A program made the translations under genes and the position numbers. Of a DNA stretch of 64,000 nucleotides, positions 1 to 11,000 are shown piece by piece; the stretch's first letter is position 1, and each line of letters opens with the position of its first letter. A model generated the notes under the pieces. The model ran no database searches, was not told the DNA's origin, and saw only the letters and a program-made list of their open reading frames with translations. The stretch is from Tanypteryx hageni. Taxonomy: Eukaryota; Arthropoda; Insecta; Odonata; Petaluridae. The stretch covers positions 2,542,001 through 2,606,000 of the forward strand of contig CM054115.1 of NCBI GenBank assembly GCA_028673005.1, written 5' to 3'.

Positions 1-240
1 GTAATGGGGGAAGCGATAGAATGAGGAACGATAGTAAAGGAGGCGATAGAATGAGGAACAATCGAGGTGGAGGCGATAGACGGAGGAACGATAGAGGTGG
101 AGGCTATAGAGTGGAAAATGGTAGTGGGGGAAGAGATAGAGGGATGAACGATAGTAGAGGTGGCGATAGAGGGAGGAACGATCGAGGTGGAGGCGACAGA
201 CGGAGGAACGATAGAGGTGGAGGCTATAGAGTGGAGAATG

Positions 241-330
241 GTAGTGGGGGAAGAGATAGAGGGAGGAACGATAATAGAGGAGGCGATAGAGGGAGGAACG
301 ATAGAGTTGGAGGCTATAGAGTGGAGAATG
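241..330 (+). repeat. 90-base unit (one subunit lost)
   Basis: This unit goes from the B-like GATAGAGGGAGGAACG straight to GATAGAGTTGGAGGC and D, so one 30-base subunit is missing. The loss is exactly one subunit, as expected from slippage or unequal exchange between adjacent subunits. Other 90-base units in HOR A are 1,291-1,380 and 4,023-4,112; the last is the internal-duplication copy of this one. The neighbouring 331-450 unit carries the unusual GTATAGTATTCG block. Confidence 0.88.
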
Positions 331-570
331 GTAGTGGGGGAAGCGATAGAGGGAGGAACGATAGTATAGTATTCGATAGAGCTAGGAACGATTGAGGTGG
401 AGGCGATAGACGTAGGATCGATAGAGGTGGAGGCTATAGAGTGGAAAATGGTAGTGGGGGAAGAGATAGAGGGATGAACGATAGTAGAGGTGGCGATAGA
501 GGGAGGAACGATCGAGGTGGAGGCGATAGACGGAGAAACGATAGAGTTGGAGGCTATAGAGTGGAGAATG

Positions 571-690
571 GTAGTGGGGGAAGCGATAGAGGGAGGAACG
601 ATAGTAGAGGATGCGATAGAGGGAGGAACGATCGAGGTGGAGGCGATAGACGGAGGAACGATAGAGGTGGAGGCTATAGAGTGGAGAATG
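571..690 (+). repeat. Representative 120-base unit (tetramer A-B-C-D)
   Basis: This is a typical basic unit, counted from GTAGTGGGGG to GAGAATG. It contains four diverged 30-base subunits. A (585-614) carries GATAGTAGAGG in its second half. B (615-644) carries GATCGAGG. C (645-674) carries GATAGACGGAGG. D starts at 675 with TATAGAGTGGAGAATG and runs into the G-rich start of the next unit. The order A-B-C-D recurs through the window, with D marking the unit end (GGCTATAGAGTGGAGAATG or a close variant). Subunits at the same place in different units are far more alike than neighbouring subunits within one unit, so the tetramer, not the 30-mer, is the current unit of amplification. Confidence 0.95.
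615..644 (+). repeat. 30-base subunit made of two related 15-base halves
   Basis: This B subunit divides into GATAGAGGGAGGAAC and GATCGAGGTGGAGGC. The C subunit just after it divides into GATAGACGGAGGAAC and GATAGAGGTGGAGGC. The two halves share the GATAGAGG start and the final C. Comparing GATAGAGGGAGGAAC with GATAGAGGTGGAGGC gives 10 matches in 15. This suggests an original 15-base repeat that doubled, then doubled twice more to the 120-base unit. The 15-base stage is an inference from this similarity; the 30-base stage is obvious. Confidence 0.8.
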
Positions 691-811
691 TTTAGTGGGG
701 GAAGCGATAGAGGGAGGAACGATAGTAGAGGTTGCGATAGAGGGAGGAACGATCGAGGTGGAGGCGATAGACGGAGGAACGATAGAGGTGGAGGCTATAG
801 AGTGGAGAATG
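691..811 (+). repeat. 121-base unit variant (TTTAGTGGGGG class)
   Basis: The unit begins TTTAGTGGGGG (11 bases) where the common form begins GTAGTGGGGG (10 bases), making it 121 bases long. In HOR copy A the same class occurs at 2,940, 3,421, 3,662, 5,972, 6,453, 6,694, 7,175, 7,656 and 7,897. Its spread suggests one original mutation carried along by later amplification. Each copy shifts the triplet phase of the array by one base and puts a TAG in frame, which is where most long open frames end. Confidence 0.9.
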
Positions 812-1171
812 GTAGTGGGGGAAGAGATAGAGGGAGGAACGATAATAGAGGAGGCGATAGAGGGAGGAACGATCGAGGTGGAGTCGATAGACGGAGGAAC
901 GATAGAGTTGGAGGCTATAGAGTGGAGAATGGTAGTGGGGGAAGCGATAGAGGGAGGAACGATAGTATAGTATTCGATAGAGGTAGGAACGATTGAGGTG
1001 GAGGCGATAGACGTAGGAACGATAGAGGTGGAGGCTATAGAGTGGAAAATGGTAGTGGGGGAAGAGATAGAGGGATGAACGATAGTAGAGGTGGCGATAG
1101 AGGGAGGAACGATCGAGGTGGAGGCGATAGACGGAGAAACGATAGAGGTGCAGGCTATAGATTGGAGAATG

Positions 1172-1290
1172 GTAGTGGGGGAAGCGATAGAGGGAGGTAC
1201 GATAGTAGAGAGGCGAAAGAGGGAGGAACGATCGAGGTGGAGGCGATAGACGGAGGAACGATAGAGGTGGAGGGTATAGAGTGGAGAATG
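1172..1290 (+). repeat. 119-base unit variant with GCGAAAGAGG
   Basis: This unit has lost one G at the A/B subunit junction (GTAGAGAGGCGAAAGA instead of GTAGAGGAGGCGATAGA), so it is 119 bases long and undoes the one-base phase shift brought in at 691. The same unit recurs near 9,189, 19,070, 22,790, 27,500, 31,525, 38,430, 46,145, 49,870, 55,305, 58,070 and 63,500. It is preceded by the diagnostic GGTGCAGGC and ATTGGAGAATG variants. A second kind of 119-base unit starts at 2,221 and 5,373, with GATAGAGGAGAAACG. Confidence 0.85.
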
Positions 1291-1380
1291 GTAGTGGGGG
1301 AAGTGATAGAGGGAGGAACGATAGTAGAGGAGGCGATAGAGGGAGGAACGATAGAGGTGGAGGCTATAGAGTGGAGAATG

Positions 1381-1500
1381 TTTAGGGGGGAAGCGATAGA
1401 GGGAGGAACGATAGTAGAGGATGCGATAGAATGAGGAACGATCGAGGTGGAGGCGATAGACGGAGGAACGATGGAGGTGGAGGCTATAGAGTGGAGAATG
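1381..1500 (+). repeat. 120-base unit variant (TTTAGGGGGG class)
   Basis: The unit begins TTTAGGGGGG, the same length as the common GTAGTGGGGG, so it does not shift phase. Further copies in HOR A start at 2,460, 5,612, 6,815 and 7,536. A related form with seven Gs (TTTAGGGGGGG, for example at 15,883) is one base longer. This class is probably related to the TTTAGTGGGGG class by one substitution or a one-base loss. It contains an isolated TTTAGGG, but this is never in tandem and so is not telomeric. Confidence 0.85.
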
Positions 1501-3782
1501 GTAATGGGGGAAGCGATAGAATGAGGAACGATAGCAGAGGAGGCGATAGAGGGAGGAACGAACGAGGTGGAGGCGATAGACGGAGGAACGATAGAGGTGG
1601 AGGCTATGGAGTGGAGAATGGTAGTGGGGGAAAAGATAGATGGAGGAACGATAGTAGAGGAGGCGATAGAGGGAGGAACGATCGAGGTGGAGGCGATAGA
1701 CCGAGGAACGATAGAGTTGGAGGCTATAGAGTGGAAAATGGTAGTGGGGGAAGCGATAGAGGGAGGAACGATAGTAGAGGATGCGATAGAGTGAGGAACG
1801 ATCGAGGTGGAGGCGATAGACGGAGGAACGATAGAGGTGGAGGCTATAGAGTGGAAAATGGTAGTGGGGGAAGAGATAGAGGTATGAACGATAGTAGAGG
1901 AGGCGATAGAGGGAGGAACGATCGAGGTGGAGGCGATAGACGGAGGAAAGATAGAGGTGGAGGCTATAGAGTGGAGAATGGTAGTGGGGGAAGCGATAGA
2001 GGGAGGAACGATAGTAGAGAATGCGATAGAGGGAGGAACGATCGAGGTGGAGGCGATAGACGGAGGAACGATAGAGGTGGAGGCTATAGTGTGGAGAATG
2101 GTAGTGGGGGATGCGATAGTGGGAGGAACCATAGTAGAGGATGCGATAGAGGGAGGAACGATTGAGGTGGAGGCGATAGACGGAGGAACGATAGAGGTGG
2201 AGGCTATAGAGTGGAGAATGGTAGTGGGGGAAGCGATAGAGGAGAAACGATAGTAGAGGATGCGATAGAGGGAAGAACGATCGAGGTGGAGGCGATAGAC
2301 GGAGGAACGATAGAGGTGGAGGCTATAGAGTGGAGAATGGTAATGGGGGAAGCGATAGAATGAGAAACGATAGTAGAGGTGGCGATAGAGGTAGGAACGA
2401 TCGAGGTGGAGGCGATAGACGGAGAAACGATAGAGGTGGAGGCTATAGAGTGGAGAATGTTTAGGGGGGAAGCGATAGAGGGAGGAACGATAGTAGAGGA
2501 TGCGATAGAATGAGGAACGATCGAGGTGGAGGCGATAGACGGAGGAACGATAGAGGTGGAGGCTATAGAGTGGAGAATGGTAATGGGTGAAGCGATAGAT
2601 TGAGGAACGATAGTAGAGGAGGCGATAGAGGGAAAAACGATCGATGTGGAGGCGATAGACGGAGGAACGATAGAGGTGGAGGCTATAGAGTGGAGAATGG
2701 TAGTGGGGGAAGAGATAGAGGGAGGAACGATAGTAGAGGAGGCTATAGAGGGAGGAACGATCGAGGTGGAGGCGATAGACGGAGGAACGATAGAGTTGGA
2801 GGCTATAGAGTGGAGAATGGTAGTGGGGGAAGCGATAGAGGGAGGAACGATAGTAGAGGATGCGATAGAGGGAGGAACGATCGAGGTGGAGGCGATAGAC
2901 GGAGGAACGATAGAGGTGGAGGCTATAGAGTGGAGAATGTTTAGTGGGGGAAGCGATAGAGGGAGGAACGATAGTAGAGGATGCGATAGAATGAGGAACG
3001 ATCGAGGTGGAGGCGATAGACGGAGGAACGATAGAGGTGGAGGCTATAGAGTGGAGAATGGTAATGGGGGAAGCGATAGAATGAGGAACGATAGTAGAGG
3101 AGGCGATAGAATGAGGAACGATCGAGGAGGAGGCGATAGACGGAGGAACGATAGAGGTGGAGCCTATAGAGTGGAGAATGGTAATGGGGGAAGCGATAGA
3201 ATGAGGAACGATAGTAGAGGAGGCGATAGAGGGAGGAACGATCGAGGTGGAGGCGATAGACGGAGGAACGATAGAGGTGGAGGCTATAGAGTGGAGAATG
3301 GTAGTGGGGGAAGCGATAGAGGGAGGAAAGATAGTAGAGGAGGCGATAGAGTGAGGAACGATCGAGGTGGAGGCGATAGACGGAGGAACGATAGAGGTGG
3401 AGGCTATAGAGTGGAGAATGTTTAGTGGGGGAAGCGAGAGAGGGAGGAAGGATAGTAGAGGATGCGATAGAATGAGGAACGATCGAGGTGGAGGCGATAG
3501 ACGGAGGAACGATAGAGGTGGAGACTAAAGAGTGGAGAATGGTAATGGGGGAAGCGATAGAATGAGGAACGATAGTAGAGGAGGCGATAGAGTGAGGAAC
3601 GATCGAGGTGGAGGCGATAGACGGAGGAACGATAGAGGTGGAGGCTATAGAGTGGAGAATGTTTAGTGGGGGAAGCGATAGAGGGAGGAACGATAGTAGA
3701 GGATGCGATAGAATGAGGAACGATCGAGGTGGAGGCGATAGACGGAGGAACGATAGAGGTGGAGGCTATAGAGTGGAGAATG

Positions 3783-4444
3783 GTAATGGGGGAAGCGATA
3801 GAATGAGGAACGATAGTAGAGGAGGCGATAGAATGAGGAACAATCGAGGTGGAGGCGATAGACGGAGGAACGATAGAGGTGGAGGCTATAGAGTGGAAAA
3901 TGGTAGTGGGGGAAGAGATAGAGGGATGAACGATAGTAGAGGTGGCGATAGAGGGAGGAACGATCGAGGTGGAGGCGACAGACGGAGGAACGATAGAGGT
4001 GGAGGCTATAGAGTGGAGAATGGTAGTGGGGGAAGAGATAGAGGGAGGAACGATAATAGAGGAGGCGATAGAGGGAGGAACGATAGAGTTGGAGGCTATA
4101 GAGTGGAGAATGGTAGTGGGGGAAGCGATAGAGGGAGGAACGATAGTATAGTATTCGATAGAGCTAGGAACGATTGAGGTGGAGGCGATAGACGTAGGAA
4201 CGATAGAAGTGGAGGCTATAGAGTGGAAAATGGTAGTGGGGGAAGAGATAGAGGGATGAACGATAGTAGAGGTGGCGATAGAGGGAGGAACGATCGAGGT
4301 GGAGGCGATAGACGGAGAAACGATAGAGTTGGAGGCTATAGAGTGGAGAATGGTAGTGGGGGAAGCGATAGAGGGAGGAACGATAGTAGAGGATGCGATA
4401 GAGGAAGGAACGATCGAGGTGGAGGCGATAGACGGAGGAACGAT
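3783..4444 (+). repeat. Internal duplication of the HOR start
   Basis: This segment matches 1-662 at offset 3,782, including the rare GCGACAGA (3,975) and the GTATAGTATTCG stretch (about 4,145). It differs at a few places, for example GTAGGAACG here against GTAGGATCG near 411, and AGAAGTGG here against AGAGGTGG near 422. The similarity extends upstream: 3,422-3,782 corresponds to 7,657-8,017. It breaks at 4,445, where this copy reads GATGGAGG instead of GATAGAGG. The HOR therefore holds two half-repeats of 3,782 and 4,235 bases that share their first units. Confidence 0.85.
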
Positions 4445-4712
4445 GGAGGTGGAGGCTATAGAGTGGAGAATGGTAATGGGGGAAGCGATAGAATGAGGAA
4501 CGATAGCAGAGGAGGCGATAGAGGGAGGAACGAACGAGGTGGAGGCGATAGACGGAGGAACGATAGAGGTGGAGGCTATGGAGTGGAGAATGGTAGTGGG
4601 GGAAGAGATAGAGGGAGGAACGATAGTAGAGGAGGCGATAGATGGAGGAACGATCGAGGTGGAGGCGATAGACGGAGGAACGATAGAGTTGGAGGCTATA
4701 GAGTGGAGAATG

Positions 4713-4772
4713 GTAGTGGGGGAAGCGATAGAGGAAGGAACGATAGAGGTGGAGGCTATAGAGTAGAGAATG
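4713..4772 (+). repeat. 60-base unit (two subunits lost)
   Basis: Only two subunits remain: the A-like start GTAGTGGGGGAAGCG with GATAGAGGAAGGAACG, then GATAGAGGTGGAGGC and D. It is followed by a unit with GAGTAGAGAATG at its front edge. Similar 60-base units lie at 15,974-16,033 and 16,154-16,213, the second with GGCAGGAACG. The 16-kb pair is separated by one 120-base unit, so a 180-base cassette has been duplicated in tandem there. That pair is present again near 35.3-35.6 kb and 43.0-43.3 kb. Confidence 0.88.
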
Positions 4773-7700
4773 GTAGTGGAGGAAGAGATAGAGGGAGGAA
4801 CGATAGTAGAGGAGGCGATAGAGGGAGGAACGATCGAGGTGGAGGCGATAGACCGAGGAACGATAGAGTTGGAGGCTATAGAGTGGAAAATGGTAGTGGG
4901 GGAAGCGATAGAGGGAGGAACGATAGTAGAGGATGCGATAGAGTGAGGAACGATCGAGGTGGAGGCGATAGACGGAGGAACGATAGAGGTGGAGGCTATA
5001 GAGTGGAAAATGGTAGTGGGGGAAGAGATAGAGGTATGAACGATAGTAGAGGAGGCGATAGAGGGAGGAACGATCGAGGTGGAGGCGATAGACGGAGGAA
5101 AGATAGAGGTGGAGGCTATAGAGTGGAGAATGGTAGTGGGGGAAGCGATAGATCGAGGAACGATAGTAGAGAATGCGATAGAGGGAGGAACGATCGAGGT
5201 GGAGGCGATAGACGGAGGAACGATAGAGGTGGAGGCTATAGTGTGGAGAATGGTAGTGGGGGATGCGATAGAGGGAGGAACCATAGTAGAGGATGCGATA
5301 GAGGGAGGAACGATTGAGGTGGAGGCGATAGACGGAGGAACGATAGAGGTGGAGGCTATAGAGTGGAGAATGGTAGTGGGGGAAGCGATAGAGGAGAAAC
5401 GATAGTAGAGGATGCGATAGAGGGAAGAACGATCGAGGTGGAGGCGATAGACGGAGGAACGATAAAGGTGGAGGCTATAGAGTGGAGAATGGTAATGGGG
5501 GAAGCGATAGAATGAGAAACGATAGTAGAGGTGGCGATAGAGGGAGGAACGATCGAGGTGGAGGCGATAGACGGAGGAACGATAGAGGTGGAGGCTATAG
5601 AGTGGAGAATGTTTAGGGGGGAAGCGATAGAGGGAGGAACGATAGTAGAGGATGCGATAGAATGAGGAACGATCGAGGTGGAGGCGATAGACGGAGGAAC
5701 GATAGAGGTGGAGGCTATAGAGTGGAGAATGGTAATGGGTGAAGCGATAGAATGAGGAACGATAGTAGAGGAGGCGATAGAGGGAGGAAAGAACGAGGTG
5801 GAGGCGATAGACGGAGGAACGATAGAGGTGGAGGCTATAGAGTGGAGAATGGTAGTGGGGGAAGAGATAGAGGGAGGAACGATAGTAGAGGAGGCGATAG
5901 AGGGAGGAACGATCGAGGTGGAGGCGATAGACGGAGAAACGATAGAGTTGGAGGCTATAGAGTGGAGAATGTTTAGTGGGGGAAGCGATAGAGGGAGGAA
6001 CGATAGTAGAGGATGCGATAGAATGAGGAACGATCGAGGTGGAGGCGATAGACGGAGGAACGATAGAGGTGGAGGCTATAGAGTGGAGAATGGTAATGGG
6101 GGAAGCGATAGAATGAGGAACGATAGTAGAGGAGGCGATAGAATGAGGAACGATCGAGGTGGAGGCGATAGACGGAGGAACGATAGAGGTGGAGGCTATA
6201 GAGTGGAGAATGGTAATGGGGGAAGCGATAGAATGAGGAACGATAGTAGAGGAGGCGATAGAGGGAGGAACGATCGAGGTGGAGGCGATAGACGGAGGAA
6301 CGATAGAGGTGGAGGCTATAGAGTGGAGAATGGTAGTGGGGGAAGCGATAGAGGGAGGAACGATAGTAGAGGAGGCGATAGAGTGAGGAACGATCGAGGT
6401 GGAGGCGATAGACGGAGGAACGATAGAGGTGGAGGCTATAGAGTGGAGAATGTTTAGTGGGGGAAGCGAGAGAGGGAGGAACGATAGTAGAGGATGCGAT
6501 AGAATGAGGAACGATCGAGGTGGAGGCGATAGACGGAGGAACGATAGAGGTGGAGACTATAGAGTGGAGAATGGTAATGGGGGAAGCTATAGAATGAGGA
6601 ACGATAGTAGAGGAGGCGATAGAGTGAGGAACGATCGAGGTGGAGGCGATAGACGGAGGAACGATAGAGGTGGAGGCTATAGAGTGGAGAATGTTTAGTG
6701 GGGGAAGCGATAGAGGGAGGAACGATAGTAGAGGATGCGATAGAATGAGGAACGATCGAGGTGGAGGCGATAGACGGAGGAACGATAGAGGTGGAGGCTA
6801 TAGAGTGGAGAATGTTTAGGGGGGAAGCGATAGGGGGAGGAACGATAGTAGAGGATGCGATAGAATGAGGAACGATCGAGGTGGAGGCGATAGACGGAGG
6901 AACGGTAGAGGTGGAGGCTATAGAGTGGAGAATGGTAATGGGGGAAGCGATAGAATGAGGAACGATAGTAGAGGAGGCGATAGAGGGAGGAACGATCGAG
7001 GTGGAGGCGATAGACGGAGGAACGATAGAGGTGGAGGCTATAGAGTGGAGAATGGTAGTGGGGGAAGCGATAGAGGGAGGAACGATAGTAGAGGAGGCGA
7101 TAGAGTGAGGAACGATCGAGGTGGAGGCGATAGACGGAGGAACGATAGAGGTGGAGACTATAGAGTGGAGAATGTTTAGTGGGGGATGCGATAGAGGGAG
7201 GAACGATAATAGAGGATGTGATAGAAGAAGGAACGATCGAGGTGGAGGCGATAGATGGAGGAACGATAGAGGTGGAGGCTATAGAGTGGAGAATGGTAAT
7301 GGGGGAAGCGATAGAATGAGGAACGATAGTAGAGGAGGCGATAGAGTGAGGAACGAACGAGGTGGAGGCGATAGACGGAGGAACGATAAAGGTGGAGTCT
7401 ATAGAGTGGAGAATTGTAGTGGGGGAAGAGATAGAGGGAGGAACGATAGTAGAAGAGGCGATGGAGGGAGAAACGATCGAGGTGGAGGCGATAGACGGAG
7501 GAACGATAGAGGTGGAGGCTATAGAGTGGAGAATGTTTAGGGGGGAAGCGATAGAGGGAGGAACGATAGTAGAGGATTCGATAGAGGGAGGAACGATTGA
7601 GGTGGAGGCGATAGACGGAGGAACGATAGAGGTGGAGGCTATAGAGTGGAGAATGTTTAGTGGGGGAAGCGAGAGAGGGAGGAACGATAGTAGAGGATGC

Positions 7701-8017
7701 GATAGAATGAGGAACGATCGAGGTGGAGGCGATAGACGGAGGAACGATAGAGGTGGAGACTAAAGAGTGGAGAATGGTAATGGGGGAAGCGATAGAATGA
7801 GGAACGATAGTAGAGGAGGCGATAGAGTGAGGAACGATCGAGGTGGAGGCGATAGACGGAGGAACGATAGAGGTGGAGGCTATAGAGTGGAGAATGTTTA
7901 GTGGGGGAAGCGATAGAGGGAGGAACGATAGTAGAGGATGCGATAGAATGAGGAACGATCGAGGTGGAGGCGATAGACGGAGGAACGATAGAGGTGGAGG
8001 CTATAGAGTGGAGAATG

Positions 8018-11000
8018 GTAATGGGGGAAGCGATAGAATGAGGAACGATAGTAAAGGAGGCGATAGAATGAGGAACAATCGAGGTGGAGGCGATAGACGG
8101 AGGAACGATAGAGGTGGAGGCTATAGAGTGGAAAATGGTAGTGGGGGAAGAGATAGAGGGATGAACGATAGTAGAGGTGGCGATAGAGGGAGGAACGATC
8201 GAGGTGGAGGCGACAGACGGAGGAACGATAGAGGTGGAGGCTATAGAGTGGAGAATGGTAGTGGGGGAAGAGATAGAGGGAGGAACGATAATAGAGGAGG
8301 CGATAGAGGGAGGAACGATAGAGTTGGAGGCTATAGAGTGGAGAATGGTAGTGGGGGAAGCGATAGAGGGAGGAACGATAGTATAGTATTCGATAGAGCT
8401 AGGAACGATTGAGGTGGAGGCGATAGACGTAGGATCGATAGAGGTGGAGGCTATAGAGTGGAAAATGGTAGTGGGGGAAGAGATAGAGGGATGAACGATA
8501 GTAGAGGTGGCGATAGAGGGAGGAACGATCGAGGTGGAGGCGATAGACGGAGAAACGATAGAGTTGGAGGCTATAGAGTGGAGAATGGTAGTGGGGGAAG
8601 CGATAGAGGGAGGAACGATAGTAGAGGATGCGATAGAGGGAGGAACGATCGAGGTGGAGGCGATAGACGGAGGAACGATAGAGGTGGAGGCTATAGAGTG
8701 GAGAATGTTTAGTGGGGGAAGCGATAGAGGGAGGAACGATAGTAGAGGTTGCGATAGAGGGAGGAACGATCGAGGTGGAGGCGATAGACGGAGGAACGAT
8801 AGAGGTGGAGGCTATAGAGTGGAGAATGGTAGTGGGGGAAGAGATAGAGGGAGGAACGATAATAGAGGAGGCGATAGAGGGAGGAACGATCGAGGTGGAG
8901 TCGATAGACGGAGGAACGATAGAGTTGGAGGCTATAGAGTGGAGAATGGTAGTGGGGGAAGCGATAGAGGGAGGAACGATAGTATAGTATTCGATAGAGG
9001 TAGGAACGATTGAGGTGGAGGCGATAGACGTAGGAACGATAGAGGTGGAGGCTATAGAGTGGAAAATGGTAGTGGGGGAAGAGATAGAGGGATGAACGAT
9101 AGTAGAGGTGGCGATAGAGGGAGGAACGATCGAGGTGGAGGCGATAGACGGAGAAACGATAGAGGTGCAGGCTATAGATTGGAGAATGGTAGTGGGGGAA
9201 GCGATAGAGGGAGGTACGATAGTAGAGAGGCGAAAGAGGGAGGAACGATCGAGGTGGAGGCGATAGACGGAGGAACGATAGAGGTGGAGGGTATAGAGTG
9301 GAGAATGGTAGTGGGGGAAGTGATAGAGGGAGGAACGATAGTAGAGGAGGCGATAGAGGGAGGAACGATAGAGGTGGAGGCTATAGAGTGGAGAATGTTT
9401 AGGGGGGAAGCGATAGAGGGAGGAACGATAGTAGAGGATGCGATAGAATGAGGAACGATCGAGGTGGAGGCGATAGACGGAGGAACGATGGAGGTGGAGG
9501 CTATAGAGTGGAGAATGGTAATGGGGGAAGCGATAGAATGAGGAACGATAGCAGAGGAGGCGATAGAGGGAGGAACGAACGAGGTGGAGGCGATAGACGG
9601 AGGAACGATAGAGGTGGAGGCTATGGAGTGGAGAATGGTAGTGGGGGAAAAGATAGATGGAGGAACGATAGTAGAGGAGGCGATAGAGGGAGGAACGATC
9701 GAGGTGGAGGCGATAGACCGAGGAACGATAGAGTTGGAGGCTATAGAGTGGAAAATGGTAGTGGGGGAAGCGATAGAGGGAGGAACGATAGTAGAGGATG
9801 CGATAGAGTGAGGAACGATCGAGGTGGAGGCGATAGACGGAGGAACGATAGAGGTGGAGGCTATAGAGTGGAAAATGGTAGTGGGGGAAGAGATAGAGGT
9901 ATGAACGATAGTAGAGGAGGCGATAGAGGGAGGAACGATCGAGGTGGAGGCGATAGACGGAGGAAAGATAGAGGTGGAGGCTATAGAGTGGAGAATGGTA
10001 GTGGGGGAAGCGATAGAGGGAGGAACGATAGTAGAGAATGCGATAGAGGGAGGAACGATCGAGGTGGAGGCGATAGACGGAGGAACGATAGAGGTGGAGG
10101 CTATAGTGTGGAGAATGGTAGTGGGGGATGCGATAGTGGGAGGAACCATAGTAGAGGATGCGATAGAGGGAGGAACGATTGAGGTGGAGGCGATAGACGG
10201 AGGAACGATAGAGGTGGAGGCTATAGAGTGGAGAATGGTAGTGGGGGAAGCGATAGAGGAGAAACGATAGTAGAGGATGCGATAGAGGGAAGAACGATCG
10301 AGGTGGAGGCGATAGACGGAGGAACGATAGAGGTGGAGGCTATAGAGTGGAGAATGGTAATGGGGGAAGCGATAGAATGAGAAACGATAGTAGAGGTGGC
10401 GATAGAGGTAGGAACGATCGAGGTGGAGGCGATAGACGGAGAAACGATAGAGGTGGAGGCTATAGAGTGGAGAATGTTTAGGGGGGAAGCGATAGAGGGA
10501 GGAACGATAGTAGAGGATGCGATAGAATGAGGAACGATCGAGGTGGAGGCGATAGACGGAGGAACGATAGAGGTGGAGGCTATAGAGTGGAGAATGGTAA
10601 TGGGTGAAGCGATAGATTGAGGAACGATAGTAGAGGAGGCGATAGAGGGAAAAACGATCGATGTGGAGGCGATAGACGGAGGAACGATAGAGGTGGAGGC
10701 TATAGAGTGGAGAATGGTAGTGGGGGAAGAGATAGAGGGAGGAACGATAGTAGAGGAGGCTATAGAGGGAGGAACGATCGAGGTGGAGGCGATAGACGGA
10801 GGAACGATAGAGTTGGAGGCTATAGAGTGGAGAATGGTAGTGGGGGAAGCGATAGAGGGAGGAACGATAGTAGAGGATGCGATAGAGGGAGGAACGATCG
10901 AGGTGGAGGCGATAGACGGAGGAACGATAGAGGTGGAGGCTATAGAGTGGAGAATGTTTAGTGGGGGAAGCGATAGAGGGAGGAACGATAGTAGAGGATG

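Larger units (their letters stand above)
1..8017 (+). repeat. Higher-order repeat copy A: 8,017 bases, 68 units
   Basis: I walked unit boundaries (GAGAATG or GAAAATG followed by GTAGTGG, GTAATGG or TTTAG) through this copy and counted 68 units: fifty-one of 120 bases, ten of 121, three of 119, three of 90 and one of 60. These sum to exactly 8,017. The sequence restarts at 8,018 with the same rare variants, including the GTAAAGG near base 35 and the GCGACAGA at 193. Position 1 is a convenient phase, not a proven HOR start, because the upstream sequence is not in the window. Units 30-32 (3,421-3,782) and 66-68 (7,656-8,017) are near copies, so the HOR contains an internal duplication. Confidence 0.9.

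Noticed and set aside
104..110. CTATAGA in the D subunit as a TATA-like promoter element.
   Set aside because: It is present in nearly every 120-base unit and has no associated gene or other core-promoter feature.
1381..1390. TTTAGGG, the plant-type telomere repeat.
   Set aside because: It occurs singly inside TTTAGGGGGG unit starts, never in tandem, and is explained as a variant of GTAGTGGGGG.
3422..5284. 620-codon minus-strand open frame rich in Ser, Thr, Pro and Ile, resembling a mucin-like repeat protein (also 11,439-13,301).
   Set aside because: It is a direct product of the 30-base period. Other frames are equally open, substitutions fall at all codon positions, and there is no non-repetitive start, end or signal sequence.
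4223..5317. 364-codon plus-strand frame with Arg-Gly-Gly-rich decapeptides, resembling an RGG-box RNA-binding protein.
   Set aside because: It has the same origin as the antisense frame, lacks any folded domain, and is broken wherever a 121-base unit or ATTGAGG variant occurs.
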